NCBI RefSeq assembly: GCF_022651205.1
Contig: NZ_JALCQI010000001.1
Span: forward strand, 62,001-126,000
Length of the DNA stretch: 64,000 nt
From: Limosilactobacillus sp.
GTDB lineage: Bacteria > Bacillota > Bacilli > Lactobacillales > Lactobacillaceae
Direction of reading: 5' to 3'
A program made the translations under genes and the position numbers. The notes under the pieces are model-generated. The model did not search any database. It was not told where the DNA came from and worked only from the letters and a program-made list of their open reading frames with translations. How positions within the stretch are numbered: the first letter of the stretch is position 1; each line of letters starts with the position of its first letter. Positions 19,380 through 29,288 of the stretch are shown here, one piece after another.

Positions 19380-20705
19380 TTAATTTTTGGCTGGCTTTTC
19401 CTTGCCGTAACCGTTGAAGAGAAGGTTAAGAACGACAGCGGCAACACTACCAACAACCACACCGTTTCCCATCATAATCTGAAATTCGGTTGGTAGAAAT
19501 TGGAAAATGTGTGGGTACATTGTTACCCCAAGACCAAGACCGACAGAGACTGAAGCTACAAGGATATTACCATTATCAGTGAAGTCAACCTTATGCAGGA
19601 TTTGAATCCCCTGGACACCAACAATCCCGAACATTACGATCATGGCACCACCAAGGACTGGGTCGGGAATTACAGTTGCCAGAGCACCTGCTTTAGGAAG
19701 GAGGCCTAATAAAAGGAGCATGAATGCAGCGTAGTAAACTGGTCGTCGAGTTTTAACACCAGACATCCGGATAACACCAACATTTTCAGAGAAAGTTGAG
19801 TAAGGGAAGGTGTTAAACAAGCCACCCAAAATAGCAGCAATCCCTTCAGCCCGGTATCCCCGCTTAATGTCATCACTGCTAAGCTTTTGTCCAGTAACCT
19901 CGCCTAGAGCGAAGAAGACTCCAGTTGATTCGATCATTGTTGTTAAGGAGACCAGAATCATTGTAATCATGGCACTACCGTTAAAATGGGGAACACCGAA
20001 GAAAAATAGTTGTGGAGTATGGAACCAGGCCGCCTCAGAGACCGGCTTTAAGGATACCATCCCCATCGCCCCAGCAACGAATGAGCCAATTAAGATCCCA
20101 AGAAGGATTGCAATTGATTTAAGGAACCCCTTTGCCCATGCATTGAGAAGCAGAATTATAACAATGGTGACAAAGCCAATGAAGAGGTTCTTTGGGTCAC
20201 CAAATGAATGAGCAGTTGGCGTACCACCCCCAAGGTCCTGAAAACCAACAGGAACTAAGGTGAAACCGATGATAGTGATTAGTGAACCAGTCACGACTGG
20301 TGGAAAGAGTTTTTTTAATCGGGAAAAAACGCCAGCAATCAAAAAAACGAAGATCCCGGCAGCAATGATCGCGCCGTACATGTAGGTAATTCCTAACTTG
20401 CTTCCGATTGATTCCAGTGGGGTGACCGATTGAACCGCGCAGCCAAGAACAACGGGAAGACCAATTCCTGTTAGTGGGGTTCGCTTTAATTGAAGCAAAG
20501 TAGCGATCCCACACATAAAAATATCGATTGATACCAAGTAGGTCATTTGGATCGCCGAAAAGTGCAAGTAACTACCAATCAGTAACGGGACGAGGACATC
20601 TCCTGAATACATTGCCAATAGGTGTTGAAAACCCAATACAAAGTCCTTCGGTGAGAAAAAGTTCCTTTTCTGTCGGTTAGTTGTTGGTGAACTTATTTCA
20701 TTCAC
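19380..20705 (-). CDS. NCS2 family uracil/xanthine permease
   Basis: FQHLLAMYSGDVLVPLLIG and STMIESTGVFFALGEVTGQ-type NCS2 motifs; purine riboswitch upstream. Confidence 0.9.
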   Translation of the reverse strand: MNEISSPTTNRQKRNFFSPKDFVLGFQHLLAMYSGDVLVPLLIGSYLHFSAIQMTYLVSIDIFMCGIATLLQLKRTPLTGIGLPVVLGCAVQSVTPLESIGSKLGITYMYGAIIAAGIFVFLIAGVFSRLKKLFPPVVTGSLITIIGFTLVPVGFQDLGGGTPTAHSFGDPKNLFIGFVTIVIILLLNAWAKGFLKSIAILLGILIGSFVAGAMGMVSLKPVSEAAWFHTPQLFFFGVPHFNGSAMITMILVSLTTMIESTGVFFALGEVTGQKLSSDDIKRGYRAEGIAAILGGLFNTFPYSTFSENVGVIRMSGVKTRRPVYYAAFMLLLLGLLPKAGALATVIPDPVLGGAMIVMFGIVGVQGIQILHKVDFTDNGNILVASVSVGLGLGVTMYPHIFQFLPTEFQIMMGNGVVVGSVAAVVLNLLFNGYGKEKPAKN

Positions 20706-20730
20706 GATTAATCCCCCTTAAATAAAAAAT

Positions 20731-20848
20731 GAGACTATTGGCGGTTGCCATAGTCTCTACATTCATTAGTACGATTGCTTATAGTCCAAAGTTTAAGGCT
20801 TTGGGTAGAGACTCACCGACCATATTACGGTATTATATAGGCATAGTG
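20731..20848 (-). promoter_or_regulatory. Purine riboswitch (guanine-class) with terminator
   Basis: Minus strand: TATATAATACCGTAATATGGTCGGTGAGTCTCTACCCAAAGCCTTAAACTTTGGACTATA aptamer (C at the position-74 equivalent), terminator GAGACTATGGCAACCGCCAATAGTCTCATTTTTT. Confidence 0.92.
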
Positions 20849-20939
20849 TTGTTATCCTACCACGACTTGAAAAAGCTGGCAAGGCAATTAAGCAAAAGTG
20901 TTATTATAGTAGTAAACGTAGCTGAAAGGACGGGACAAA

Positions 20940-22370
20940 ATGAACGTCAAAAAGATGAGCAGTTGTACTGCAATGTTAGTTGGTAAGAATGCGTCAATCG
21001 ATGGCTCAACCATGATTGCCCGGAACGAAGATTATTACGATGGGGTTAACCCAAAGACTTTCCAAGTTTATCCAGCAAAGGATTATACGGGTGAACACTT
21101 TAAGTCAACCTACAATGGCTTAGAAGTGGATTTGGATGGCCAAGGTTGCCGTTTCACCGCTACAACTAATGGTGACATTAATAATGGTCGGTGGGATGAA
21201 CAAGGAATCAACGAATATAACGTTGCCATGAGCGCATCTGAGACCGAAATGACTAATCCACGAGTTCTTGGTCATGACCCATTAGTTGAAAAGGGTGTTG
21301 ATGAAGACTCAATGGTTTACCTTGTATTGCCATTCATCAAGAGTGCTCGTGAAGGTGTTCAACGACTTGGCCACCTGATCGAAACTTACGGTACTGGTGA
21401 AAGTAACGGGATTGCCTTCAGCGATAACAATGAAGTTTGGTACTTTGAAACTGCTGGTGGTCACCAGTGGGTTGCTCAACGGATTCCAGATGATGCTTAT
21501 GCTATTTGTCCGAATATCATGTGCATTGAAGAAGTTAACTTCGGTGATCCAGACAACTTCATGTTTGCCCCAACCATCCAACAATTTGTTGAGGACAACA
21601 ACTTGAATCCATACCCTGGTAGCTTTAACTTCCGGCGGATCTTTGGAACGAACGATGAAGCTGATCAATACTACAACACACCACGTTCATGGTATGGTCA
21701 AAAGTTATTTACCCCATCAGTTGAACAAGAACCGACAAGCTTAGATATTCCGTTCATTCAACGGGCAGAAAAGAAGATCGCTGTTGAAGATGTTGAATAC
21801 TTCTTATCATCACATTACAATGGCACACCGTATGATCCAACTGGTTCATACGCTTCTGGTGACGAAAAGGACCAAAAGAAGTTCCGTTCGATTGCTTTAG
21901 ACCGTAATCAAAGCTCATGCATTATGCAAATCCGGAATAATGTCCCAGCAGAATGCGCGGCCATTCAATGGATCAACTTTGGCTTCTTTGCTTACAGCCC
22001 ATATGTTCCATTCTTTACTAATATTAATGCAACCCCAGCATCATATGACCATGCTGGTAACAAGGTTGATGACAGTGCATACTGGCTACAAAAGCAGCTT
22101 GAGGTAATTGTTGAACCACGTTACCACGAATTCATCAACGAAGTAAATGCCTTCCGTGACGCTTCACAAAGTTACGCAGTTAAGCGGGTTGACATGATTA
22201 CTGCCATTGCCAAAACTAAGCAAGGGGATGCCGTTACCGACTTCCTTACCAAGCGGAACGAAAAGACCGCTACCCACGCCATGGATGCCACTAAAGATCT
22301 TCTCAACAGCCTCATCCACCAAGCCCTCCTCAACTCCAAATTCCAATTTGAGAGAGGGGATAATTATTAA
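20940..22370 (+). CDS. pepD: C69 family dipeptidase
   Basis: SSCTAMLVGKNASIDGSTMIARNED N-terminal Cys peptidase C69 motif. Confidence 0.92.
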   Translation: MNVKKMSSCTAMLVGKNASIDGSTMIARNEDYYDGVNPKTFQVYPAKDYTGEHFKSTYNGLEVDLDGQGCRFTATTNGDINNGRWDEQGINEYNVAMSASETEMTNPRVLGHDPLVEKGVDEDSMVYLVLPFIKSAREGVQRLGHLIETYGTGESNGIAFSDNNEVWYFETAGGHQWVAQRIPDDAYAICPNIMCIEEVNFGDPDNFMFAPTIQQFVEDNNLNPYPGSFNFRRIFGTNDEADQYYNTPRSWYGQKLFTPSVEQEPTSLDIPFIQRAEKKIAVEDVEYFLSSHYNGTPYDPTGSYASGDEKDQKKFRSIALDRNQSSCIMQIRNNVPAECAAIQWINFGFFAYSPYVPFFTNINATPASYDHAGNKVDDSAYWLQKQLEVIVEPRYHEFINEVNAFRDASQSYAVKRVDMITAIAKTKQGDAVTDFLTKRNEKTATHAMDATKDLLNSLIHQALLNSKFQFERGDNY

Positions 22371-22620
22371 GAGAGTGCGAGCCAGCAGAGGACTTGCGGT
22401 TGGCTAACGATGGCTTCTGGCGAAGGCGTGACTTGTCACGTCTAGCCAGAAGTGCGTTAGCTCTAGCAAGTCCCTGGCGAGCAGATCTCGGCTATATTGC
22501 AGTAGAAGGAAATTTAGACTGTGTTGCCTAGAGTCGTTATCTTGAGGGAGCTTAGGCTGAACGTATTTTGGCTATGTAGCAGTAGAAGTGCGTTAGCTTT
22601 AGTAATACTTTATCACCAAA
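22371..22620 (+). repeat. Modular palindromic repeat R3 with three tail motifs
   Basis: Arms GGACTTGC/GCAAGTCC, GCTAACG/CGTTAGC, CTTCTGGC/GCCAGAAG, GCGTGAC/GTCACGT; tails at CTATATTGCAGTAGAA and CTATGTAGCAGTAGAA. Confidence 0.88.
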
Positions 22621-22629
22621 ATATATTAA

Positions 22630-22671
22630 GACCTCAAATTTCAGATTAGTGAATTTGAGGTCTTTTTACTA
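22630..22671 (+). terminator. Rho-independent terminator
   Basis: AGACCTCAAATTTC...GAATTTGAGGTCTTTTT. Confidence 0.82.
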
Positions 22672-22745
22672 TAGTCTTTAAATTATACTATGCTTTGAAG
22701 TTCGGTATAATAGGATGAATCTTCGTATAATTAGTATTTAATCGC

Positions 22746-23906
22746 CTAACTTAGCTGCATTTCAAAATGTTGCAGTCGTTTTATGACCTCCTTTAGCACA
22801 CTCATTTTCTGCGTTGCCGCTACTCGAACAAATCCTTCTCCTGAATTTCCAAAGGCAATTCCAGGAATAACTAAAACTTTTTCACGATTGAGTAGCTGGT
22901 TAGCAAATTCAAGCGAGCTTAACCTCGTTTGGCGGATGTCAACAAATGCATAGATGCTACCGCCTATTGGAGATACTTTAAATTTCTTAAGGGCATTAAT
23001 TTCCTTTTCCAAAAATTGTAGCCGTCTCAAAAGTTCCTTAGTAATTGGTTGAGAAATTTTGTCATGATATTTCAAGGCGTATTCTGCTGCAACCTGAGAG
23101 ATTGTAGGTGCAGCAAAAGTGATTGCGTCATTGACAGCTTGGGCACCCTTTAGTAGCCAGCTTGGCCCGATCATATATCCAATTCGCCATCCAGTCATTG
23201 CAAAACTTTTTGACATTCCGTTTATGGTTACCGTATTTGATGGTGCGTAGGCAGCTAGAGGAGTAAAATGATGGCCTGGCATGATATAGTCTGCATAAAT
23301 TTCATCACTGATTAGTAGTAGGTTATTGTCCTTAGCTAGCTGGGCAAGTTCTTTCATCTCTTCATCATCCATTACATCACCAGTTGGGTTGTTAGGACTG
23401 TTAATAATGATGGCCTTTGTTTTTGTAGTTATCATCTTAGCAATTTGTGATGAATGAACTTTAAAATCGTCATTACCAGAAGTAGGAGCCATTATTGCGT
23501 GTGCACCGGCCATTTCTACTTGATCGATGTATGGTGAAAAGCATGGTTCCGGAATAATCACCTCATCTCCAGGCTCCAAAATAGCTTGGAGTAAAATATA
23601 CATGCCATGTTCTGCACCGGTAGTGATTAAGACCTCGCTTGAATTAAAATTTAAATCGTATTGTTTCTGGTAGTAGTCACAGATTGTATTTCGAAAGCTT
23701 TTTAATCCAACTGTATCAGAGTAATGAGTCATTCCTTTATTAGCTTGCTGGAATGCTTCTTTAATAATTTCTTTTGGAGTGGTGAAATCAGGATCACCAA
23801 TTGATAAGTCAATTATTCCGTTTAGTCGTGCGGCTTTAGCACAGAAAGTTGCAAGAATATTTGGTTGCTGGTTTCGATAATTATGATTGAGAATAGTTTT
23901 ATCCAT
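22746..23906 (-). CDS. PLP-dependent aminotransferase (class I)
   Basis: IIINSPNNPTGDVMDDEEM and TINGMSKSFAMTGWRIGY. Confidence 0.9.
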   Translation of the reverse strand: MDKTILNHNYRNQQPNILATFCAKAARLNGIIDLSIGDPDFTTPKEIIKEAFQQANKGMTHYSDTVGLKSFRNTICDYYQKQYDLNFNSSEVLITTGAEHGMYILLQAILEPGDEVIIPEPCFSPYIDQVEMAGAHAIMAPTSGNDDFKVHSSQIAKMITTKTKAIIINSPNNPTGDVMDDEEMKELAQLAKDNNLLLISDEIYADYIMPGHHFTPLAAYAPSNTVTINGMSKSFAMTGWRIGYMIGPSWLLKGAQAVNDAITFAAPTISQVAAEYALKYHDKISQPITKELLRRLQFLEKEINALKKFKVSPIGGSIYAFVDIRQTRLSSLEFANQLLNREKVLVIPGIAFGNSGEGFVRVAATQKMSVLKEVIKRLQHFEMQLS

Positions 23907-24064
23907 TTTAGTACCTTCTTAATTTATTAATAATTGCGTAGACAACAAAAGATCGTAGGGGATACGATCTTTTTACTCACACTTATATTTATGTTTGAGG
24001 GTCTTTAATTGCAATTAACACCTTCTTTCCATAGTAGCGATGATTAAGTTAAGCATGTGTAGGG

Positions 24065-25486
24065 TTAGTTAATGTTTAGTATGCCGTTAAAAATCATCAC
24101 ACAAGAAATAACTGCTAATAAGCAGGTTATGGCAATCGTTAACCTTTCACCGTTTGTCAATTTAAGTTTATGTTGTTTACGACCAATGACATAAAAGATA
24201 AAGCCAAATGCATAAGCAATTGTTAAGGCGAGGATCCTTTGCCAACTACTGATAATAGCTATAAGTTCAAATACAACTAATAGCGCTCCTAAGAGGATCC
24301 CTTTTGTTTCGTTATGTTGGTATGAATATATAATTTGATAGGCACCAACTAAAATGTAACTAATCAAGATTGCCGCCGCTGCCAGTGTATATGCGAAGTG
24401 GTAAGCATAAGTTGTAAATAGTAGAGTAAACAGGAAAATAGATTGTAAACCGGCAGAAATAACCAGTGAATTTGTTGGTGATTCTTTAGCATTTACCTTT
24501 CCCCATGATTTTGGCAAGACTCCATCATCCGACATTAAGCGAGTGGTTTCGGCTGGCAACATTGTCCATGATAGCCAACAACCAATCACAGCAATGATGA
24601 TTCCAATATTAACAAGGACTACACCCCAGTGACCTACTAGACTACCCAACAAGTTAGCTACAACTGGTTGACTGTATGATGCAATTTGGGACCTGCTCAT
24701 TAGTCCATAGGGCAAGATTGATACTAATGTATAGATAAACAATAATGTTACTGTTCCGAGGATTGTTGCCAATTGTGCATCATGTCTAGTTCTTGCCCGA
24801 CTTGATAAAACACTAGCTGTTTCAGTACCGGTTAGAACCCAGACCATAACAATAATACTGTTGAAAATCTGCTGAAAAGTTGAAGCATGAAAACCGCTAT
24901 TGGTTGCTGAAGCATTTCGAATAACGTTTCCCCAGAAATCAGAAGTGAATACGTGAGCTTTAAAGGCTAATACTGCTGCAATAATAAATACGACCAAAGG
25001 GATCACTTTGCAAATAGTAATAATCATATTAATAAAACTAGCAGATTCAAAACCACGGTTTACTAACAAGGTTAATAACCATACCAAGATCACGGCTACA
25101 ATTACTGAAGGAAGATTTTGACCACCTTTAAAGATAGGAAAGAATTCACCTACAGCGCTCATTAGGAACGTTCCAAAAGCCACATTGCCTAACCAGGCAG
25201 ATAGCCAATATCCCCAGCCGCTAAGAAACTCGCCTAATGGTCCAAATGCTTCACCTGCATAGCTGAAAATTCCGGAACTAAGATCAGAACGTTTTTCTAG
25301 TAGGTTATTTAAGGAAAATACCAAAGAAAAAATTCCTATTCCGCAGATAAGCCATGCGATTAATGCTGGACCCGGTGATGCAACATTTGCTAAGTCGCTA
25401 CAAATGCCATAGACTCCTGGCCCAATGGAGGAGCCAACAATTAGTGCAATTAATTCAGCAAGGCTCAGTCCTGATTTTTCTTTCAT
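24065..25486 (-). CDS. APC-family amino acid permease (copy 2)
   Basis: Strong visible similarity to 10972..12399 (VGSSIGPGVYGICSDLANVASPGPALIAWL). Confidence 0.88.
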   Translation of the reverse strand: MKEKSGLSLAELIALIVGSSIGPGVYGICSDLANVASPGPALIAWLICGIGIFSLVFSLNNLLEKRSDLSSGIFSYAGEAFGPLGEFLSGWGYWLSAWLGNVAFGTFLMSAVGEFFPIFKGGQNLPSVIVAVILVWLLTLLVNRGFESASFINMIITICKVIPLVVFIIAAVLAFKAHVFTSDFWGNVIRNASATNSGFHASTFQQIFNSIIVMVWVLTGTETASVLSSRARTRHDAQLATILGTVTLLFIYTLVSILPYGLMSRSQIASYSQPVVANLLGSLVGHWGVVLVNIGIIIAVIGCWLSWTMLPAETTRLMSDDGVLPKSWGKVNAKESPTNSLVISAGLQSIFLFTLLFTTYAYHFAYTLAAAAILISYILVGAYQIIYSYQHNETKGILLGALLVVFELIAIISSWQRILALTIAYAFGFIFYVIGRKQHKLKLTNGERLTIAITCLLAVISCVMIFNGILNIN

Positions 25487-25511
25487 TCTGATCGCCTGAT
25501 TTCCTATTAGC

Positions 25512-26636
25512 CTAACCGAGTTCCTTCATAAATGCACTTACTTGTTCGAGGCCCTTCTTGAGGTTTTCTGCTTCAAAGGCATAACCAATCCGTAGTGAAT
25601 GCTCAATATCAAAGCAACTACCAGGAACTAACAATGTGTGGTATTCCTTCATTAACCGGTCACAGAATTCCGCACTTGGAATGTCAAAGTCATAATGTAA
25701 TAGGGTGGTTGTCCCTGCTTTAGGCTTCAACCACGAAATGTGTGGTTCTTTTTTGACCCATTCTTCTAGAATTGCCAAGTTCTTCCAGATGATTGTCCGG
25801 TTACGCTTTAAGATGGCATCTTGATGTTCAAGAGCTAAAGTACCAACCATTTCATCAAGTTGACCACAGCTAATGGTTGCGTAGTCACGGTGAGAAAGGA
25901 GATCACGCATCAATTGCTTATCGTGGGTTGCAATCCAGCCAAGCCGAATTCCGGCTAGGGAGAAGACCTTCGAGAAGCTGCTGGTTGAGATCCCCTTGTC
26001 ATACAAATCAATAACTGATGGTGAATATTCATCAGTTTGGGTTAGGTGCCGGTAAACTTCGTCACAGAGGACATAAGCATCGACGCTTTTGGCAATGTTA
26101 ATGATTGTCATCAGCCCTTCCTTGCTCATCAAGGAACCAGTTGGGTTATCTGGGTTATTGATCACGATCAACTTGGTCTTTGGTGAAACGAGTGACCGTA
26201 ATTGATCTGCATCAGGTAGGTAGTTGTTTTCTCGTTTGAGAGGAAGTAATTTAACCGTTGCCCCAATTGCTTCAGGGATTGATTGTAATTGTTGGTAAGT
26301 TGGGGTAACCGCAATTACTTCATCACCTGATTCGACAACAGTATTCAAGACCAGATTATTAGCCCCAATCGCACCGTGTTCTGTAACAATTTCGCCTGGT
26401 GTTAAGTTTTGGTAGAGACGAGTGATTTGTTCCTTTAACGGTACAGATCCTTCAATTGCACCATATGTCAGGCGGCGGTTAACTAGCTTATCAGCAAATT
26501 CCTTTTCATCTACTCCAGCGGTTTCACAAAGTGAGTGAATACTAAAAGATGATACACAGGTTTCACCCAGATTGTACTTAGCTTTAGTTTCATATTCGTT
26601 CATCCATTGTTCAACACCAAAATCTTTAATCTTCAT
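25512..26636 (-). CDS. PLP-dependent aminotransferase (copy 2)
   Basis: NNPDNPTGSLMSKEG, SSFSKVFSLAGIRLGW; parallels 12413..13537. Confidence 0.87.
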   Translation of the reverse strand: MKIKDFGVEQWMNEYETKAKYNLGETCVSSFSIHSLCETAGVDEKEFADKLVNRRLTYGAIEGSVPLKEQITRLYQNLTPGEIVTEHGAIGANNLVLNTVVESGDEVIAVTPTYQQLQSIPEAIGATVKLLPLKRENNYLPDADQLRSLVSPKTKLIVINNPDNPTGSLMSKEGLMTIINIAKSVDAYVLCDEVYRHLTQTDEYSPSVIDLYDKGISTSSFSKVFSLAGIRLGWIATHDKQLMRDLLSHRDYATISCGQLDEMVGTLALEHQDAILKRNRTIIWKNLAILEEWVKKEPHISWLKPKAGTTTLLHYDFDIPSAEFCDRLMKEYHTLLVPGSCFDIEHSLRIGYAFEAENLKKGLEQVSAFMKELG

Positions 26637-26656
26637 TGTTCTTCTTCCCTTCTAAA

Positions 26657-27712
26657 TTAGAGGTCAACTACTACACCAACATTGAATTGCTTAGCACGTT
26701 GAAGGGCCAAATTAGCGGCTTCAAGGTCCTGGAGAGCAATCCCGGTACTATCGAAAATCGTGATTTCCTTAGGGTCCTGCCGACCAGCAACTTTCTTGGC
26801 GATAACGTTCCCAATTTCCGTAACATCGTCTTTCTTAATAACATTCTCTTTAATTGGGTTCTGAGTTTCCCCAACTTCACTTGCTTGGTCAAGGTCATCA
26901 GCGAAGGCCCGAGCATTTTGATAGAGTTGTGTATCTAATTCCTGCTTACCTTCCATGTCTGCCCCGATCGCATTAATATGTGTCCCGGGTTGGATCCACT
27001 TGGCTTTAATTAATGGCTTGGTTGAAGGAGTTGCGGTTACAATTACTTGAGAGTTCTTCGTCGCTTCAATAATGTTACTTGCAGCAATAAATTTAATGTG
27101 CTTAATTTGCTCTTTAATCTTGGCGGCCAATGTTGGTTGGTTTGTTTGGACATTATCAGCAAAAAGGGTTGTTAATTTTTGCGGAAGTTCTTGAACAAAT
27201 TTCCCAGCATTTTCGCTACTCATTGGGTCGTAGATAAGGACTTGCTTCAATTCGGGTAGAACACAAATCTGGGCCATAATTTGATATGCAGCCTGTCCTC
27301 CAGCACCGACCATTAATAATGTCTCTGTATTGGGATTAGCTAGTGCTTTTGTAGCAACAGCACCAGCGGCTCCGGTTCTAAAACCGGTTAAGGCTGGAGC
27401 ATTAATGAAGGCTTCAGGCGCTCCTGTTTCACTGCTGTATAGGGTCACAGCCCCATGTAATTCAGGCAGACCTTTCTTGCTGTTATTACCAAACCAGGTT
27501 AGTTCCTTATTACCAAAAATTCCCTTTGACTTCAAAAAGCCAGAGCGTATATCGGTATCAGCTGTTTCACTAAATGCGTTGTAGACCATCGGCCAAATTT
27601 CACCATCTTTAGTGGCTTTTTCCGCATACGCATCTTTAACTACTTGAATTACTGCCGGTATGTCCAGCAATGTACCGATATCATGTGAATTAAGTATTGT
27701 TACTTTTGACAT
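26657..27712 (-). CDS. Ornithine cyclodeaminase / mu-crystallin family protein
   Basis: SGFLKSKGIFGNKELTWFGNN, VGAGGQAAYQIMAQ, GADMEGKQELD. Confidence 0.88.
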   Translation of the reverse strand: MSKVTILNSHDIGTLLDIPAVIQVVKDAYAEKATKDGEIWPMVYNAFSETADTDIRSGFLKSKGIFGNKELTWFGNNSKKGLPELHGAVTLYSSETGAPEAFINAPALTGFRTGAAGAVATKALANPNTETLLMVGAGGQAAYQIMAQICVLPELKQVLIYDPMSSENAGKFVQELPQKLTTLFADNVQTNQPTLAAKIKEQIKHIKFIAASNIIEATKNSQVIVTATPSTKPLIKAKWIQPGTHINAIGADMEGKQELDTQLYQNARAFADDLDQASEVGETQNPIKENVIKKDDVTEIGNVIAKKVAGRQDPKEITIFDSTGIALQDLEAANLALQRAKQFNVGVVVDL

Positions 27713-27730
27713 TTAAATCCCTCCTGAATA

Positions 27731-27803
27731 AAAAAAGAAGGCACTTACTACAAGCCTTAAATGAAATTAATCATTATACTTACGGCTTGTAATAAATGCC
27801 TTC
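27731..27803 (-). terminator. Long leader hairpin with T tract just upstream of the ornithine cyclodeaminase operon
   Basis: Minus strand: GAAGGCATTTATTACAAGCC...GGCTTGTAGTAAGTGCCTTCTTTTTTT, downstream of promoter TTGACA-17-TATATT. Confidence 0.78.
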
Positions 27804-27989
27804 AATTTACCTAACCAGTGTCAGGCAAATCTGCTTATTTAATTTACGGTTTTAATATAAAACTAATTGAAAACGCTGTCAAGACTTTTTTGTTAATTTG
27901 TGAGCTTGTATTACCAAATAGTTAACTAAAAAATACCATATATTACTACAAAATGTTTGAGTAGAGATACATTATATGGGGTGCTATAC

Positions 27990-28225
27990 AGCAATAACGA
28001 GCTTCCTAGCTTCTACTTCAACCAAGCCAAAACGCGTTCGCAGGGAAGGCCCTATAGACAACAACCTCCCTCCCAGATGCTTACAGCATCCAGTCGGGAG
28101 TTTACTTAGCGATAACGTGCTTCGTCCGAGCTTCCTAGAATTAGCGACCTCCTTCCGAGGCGCAAGTCGCCTTCGTCAGGAGAAATCGCTAATCAACCGG
28201 AAGCTTTTTGGGACGGCGCACTTCC
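27990..28225 (-). repeat. Modular palindromic repeat R4 (two cassettes), abutting the CorA-like stop codon
   Basis: Minus strand: GGAAGTGCGCCGTCCC...AGCTTCC/GGAAGCT, TTAGCGA/TCGCTAA; second cassette CTCCCGACTGGATGCTGTAAGCATCTGGGAGG. Confidence 0.85.
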
Positions 28226-29185
28226 TTACTTCCACCAATTCTTTCTAATCAGGAAGACGGCGCAGAGGATCATTAGGAGGATTGCGATCACGATGGTAAT
28301 GATCCAGGAGTAGCTTTTGTTGGCTAGTGGTAACGCGACGTTTTCACCGTAGAATCCGGCGACAATGGTTGGAATTGAAAGAAGGATCGAGTAGATGGTT
28401 AAAAACTTCATCGTTTGGTTTAGGTCACTGTCTAGGACCTTGCTGTACGCGTTTGAAACACGGGCAGAGACATCCGAGGTCATTTGGGCCATCTCCAGTC
28501 CTTGTTGCGCTTCGACGATGACATCATCTAAGTCGTTACTTTGGCGAGTTGACATCAGGGGCTTCATCCGTCGCTTGAATTCTTCGAGCAAGGAGACGTT
28601 ACCTTTTAATGAGGTGAGCATGTAGACCAAGCCGGTTTCAATTTCCATAAATTCGGTGATGGCTTTACGGCCAGTCCGTGCTTGAAGGGATTGCTGAATC
28701 TGTTGCCGCTTTTGGTCAACCCGTCGCAAGGGACCAAAGTAGTCAGTTGATAGTCGATAGAGAACGGCAAGGACAAGGTTGAGCTTTTCAACAACGGCAT
28801 CGCGATTTTGCAGTCTTTTAAGCTGGTTTGCAATGATCCCGTTAACAAAGTTAGTTTTTGCGTTTGTAAATGTGATCAGGTTATTGTTGGTTAACATGAT
28901 CCCGATTGGTGCGGTTTGGGGAGAGGTGACTGCGTGAGTTGGTACGTAAACGTCGAAGATTAGCAGGGTAACACCGGCGTCTGGATCAACTTCTACCCGG
29001 GCCTTTTCGTAGGGGTCGATGGCGTAGTCAAGGAGCTCTTTGGTGACCTCATATTTTTGAATCAGGTCCTGACGCTCATGGGGAAGTGGTTCAAAAACAC
29101 TGATCCACCAGCTATGAGCATTAATTCTCTCTGTACTTAACATCCGCTTCATCCCCTTGCTTAAATCACCTATAACCCTATTCAA
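28226..29185 (-). CDS. CorA family magnesium/cation transporter
   Basis: C-terminal two-TM region with VAGFYGENVALPL, a GMN-like (here GEN) CorA signature position. Confidence 0.85.
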   Translation of the reverse strand: MNRVIGDLSKGMKRMLSTERINAHSWWISVFEPLPHERQDLIQKYEVTKELLDYAIDPYEKARVEVDPDAGVTLLIFDVYVPTHAVTSPQTAPIGIMLTNNNLITFTNAKTNFVNGIIANQLKRLQNRDAVVEKLNLVLAVLYRLSTDYFGPLRRVDQKRQQIQQSLQARTGRKAITEFMEIETGLVYMLTSLKGNVSLLEEFKRRMKPLMSTRQSNDLDDVIVEAQQGLEMAQMTSDVSARVSNAYSKVLDSDLNQTMKFLTIYSILLSIPTIVAGFYGENVALPLANKSYSWIITIVIAILLMILCAVFLIRKNWWK

Positions 29186-29288
29186 CTATTTTAACAAAGA
29201 AAAGTAAAGCAGTCCGAAGACAAAATTCTAACTATTTCCCGGGAAATCATTTAGACTAGTAATAATGAAAATGGGGAGGAAAAACGTT

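Noticed and set aside
27976-28248. ORF of 90 aa sharing the peptide PIDN(N/K)LPPRC(L/F)QHPVG with ORF 54767-54985
   Set aside because: Both ORFs are antisense translations of the R4/R8 palindromic cassettes; the shared peptide reflects the DNA repeat, with no RBS support.
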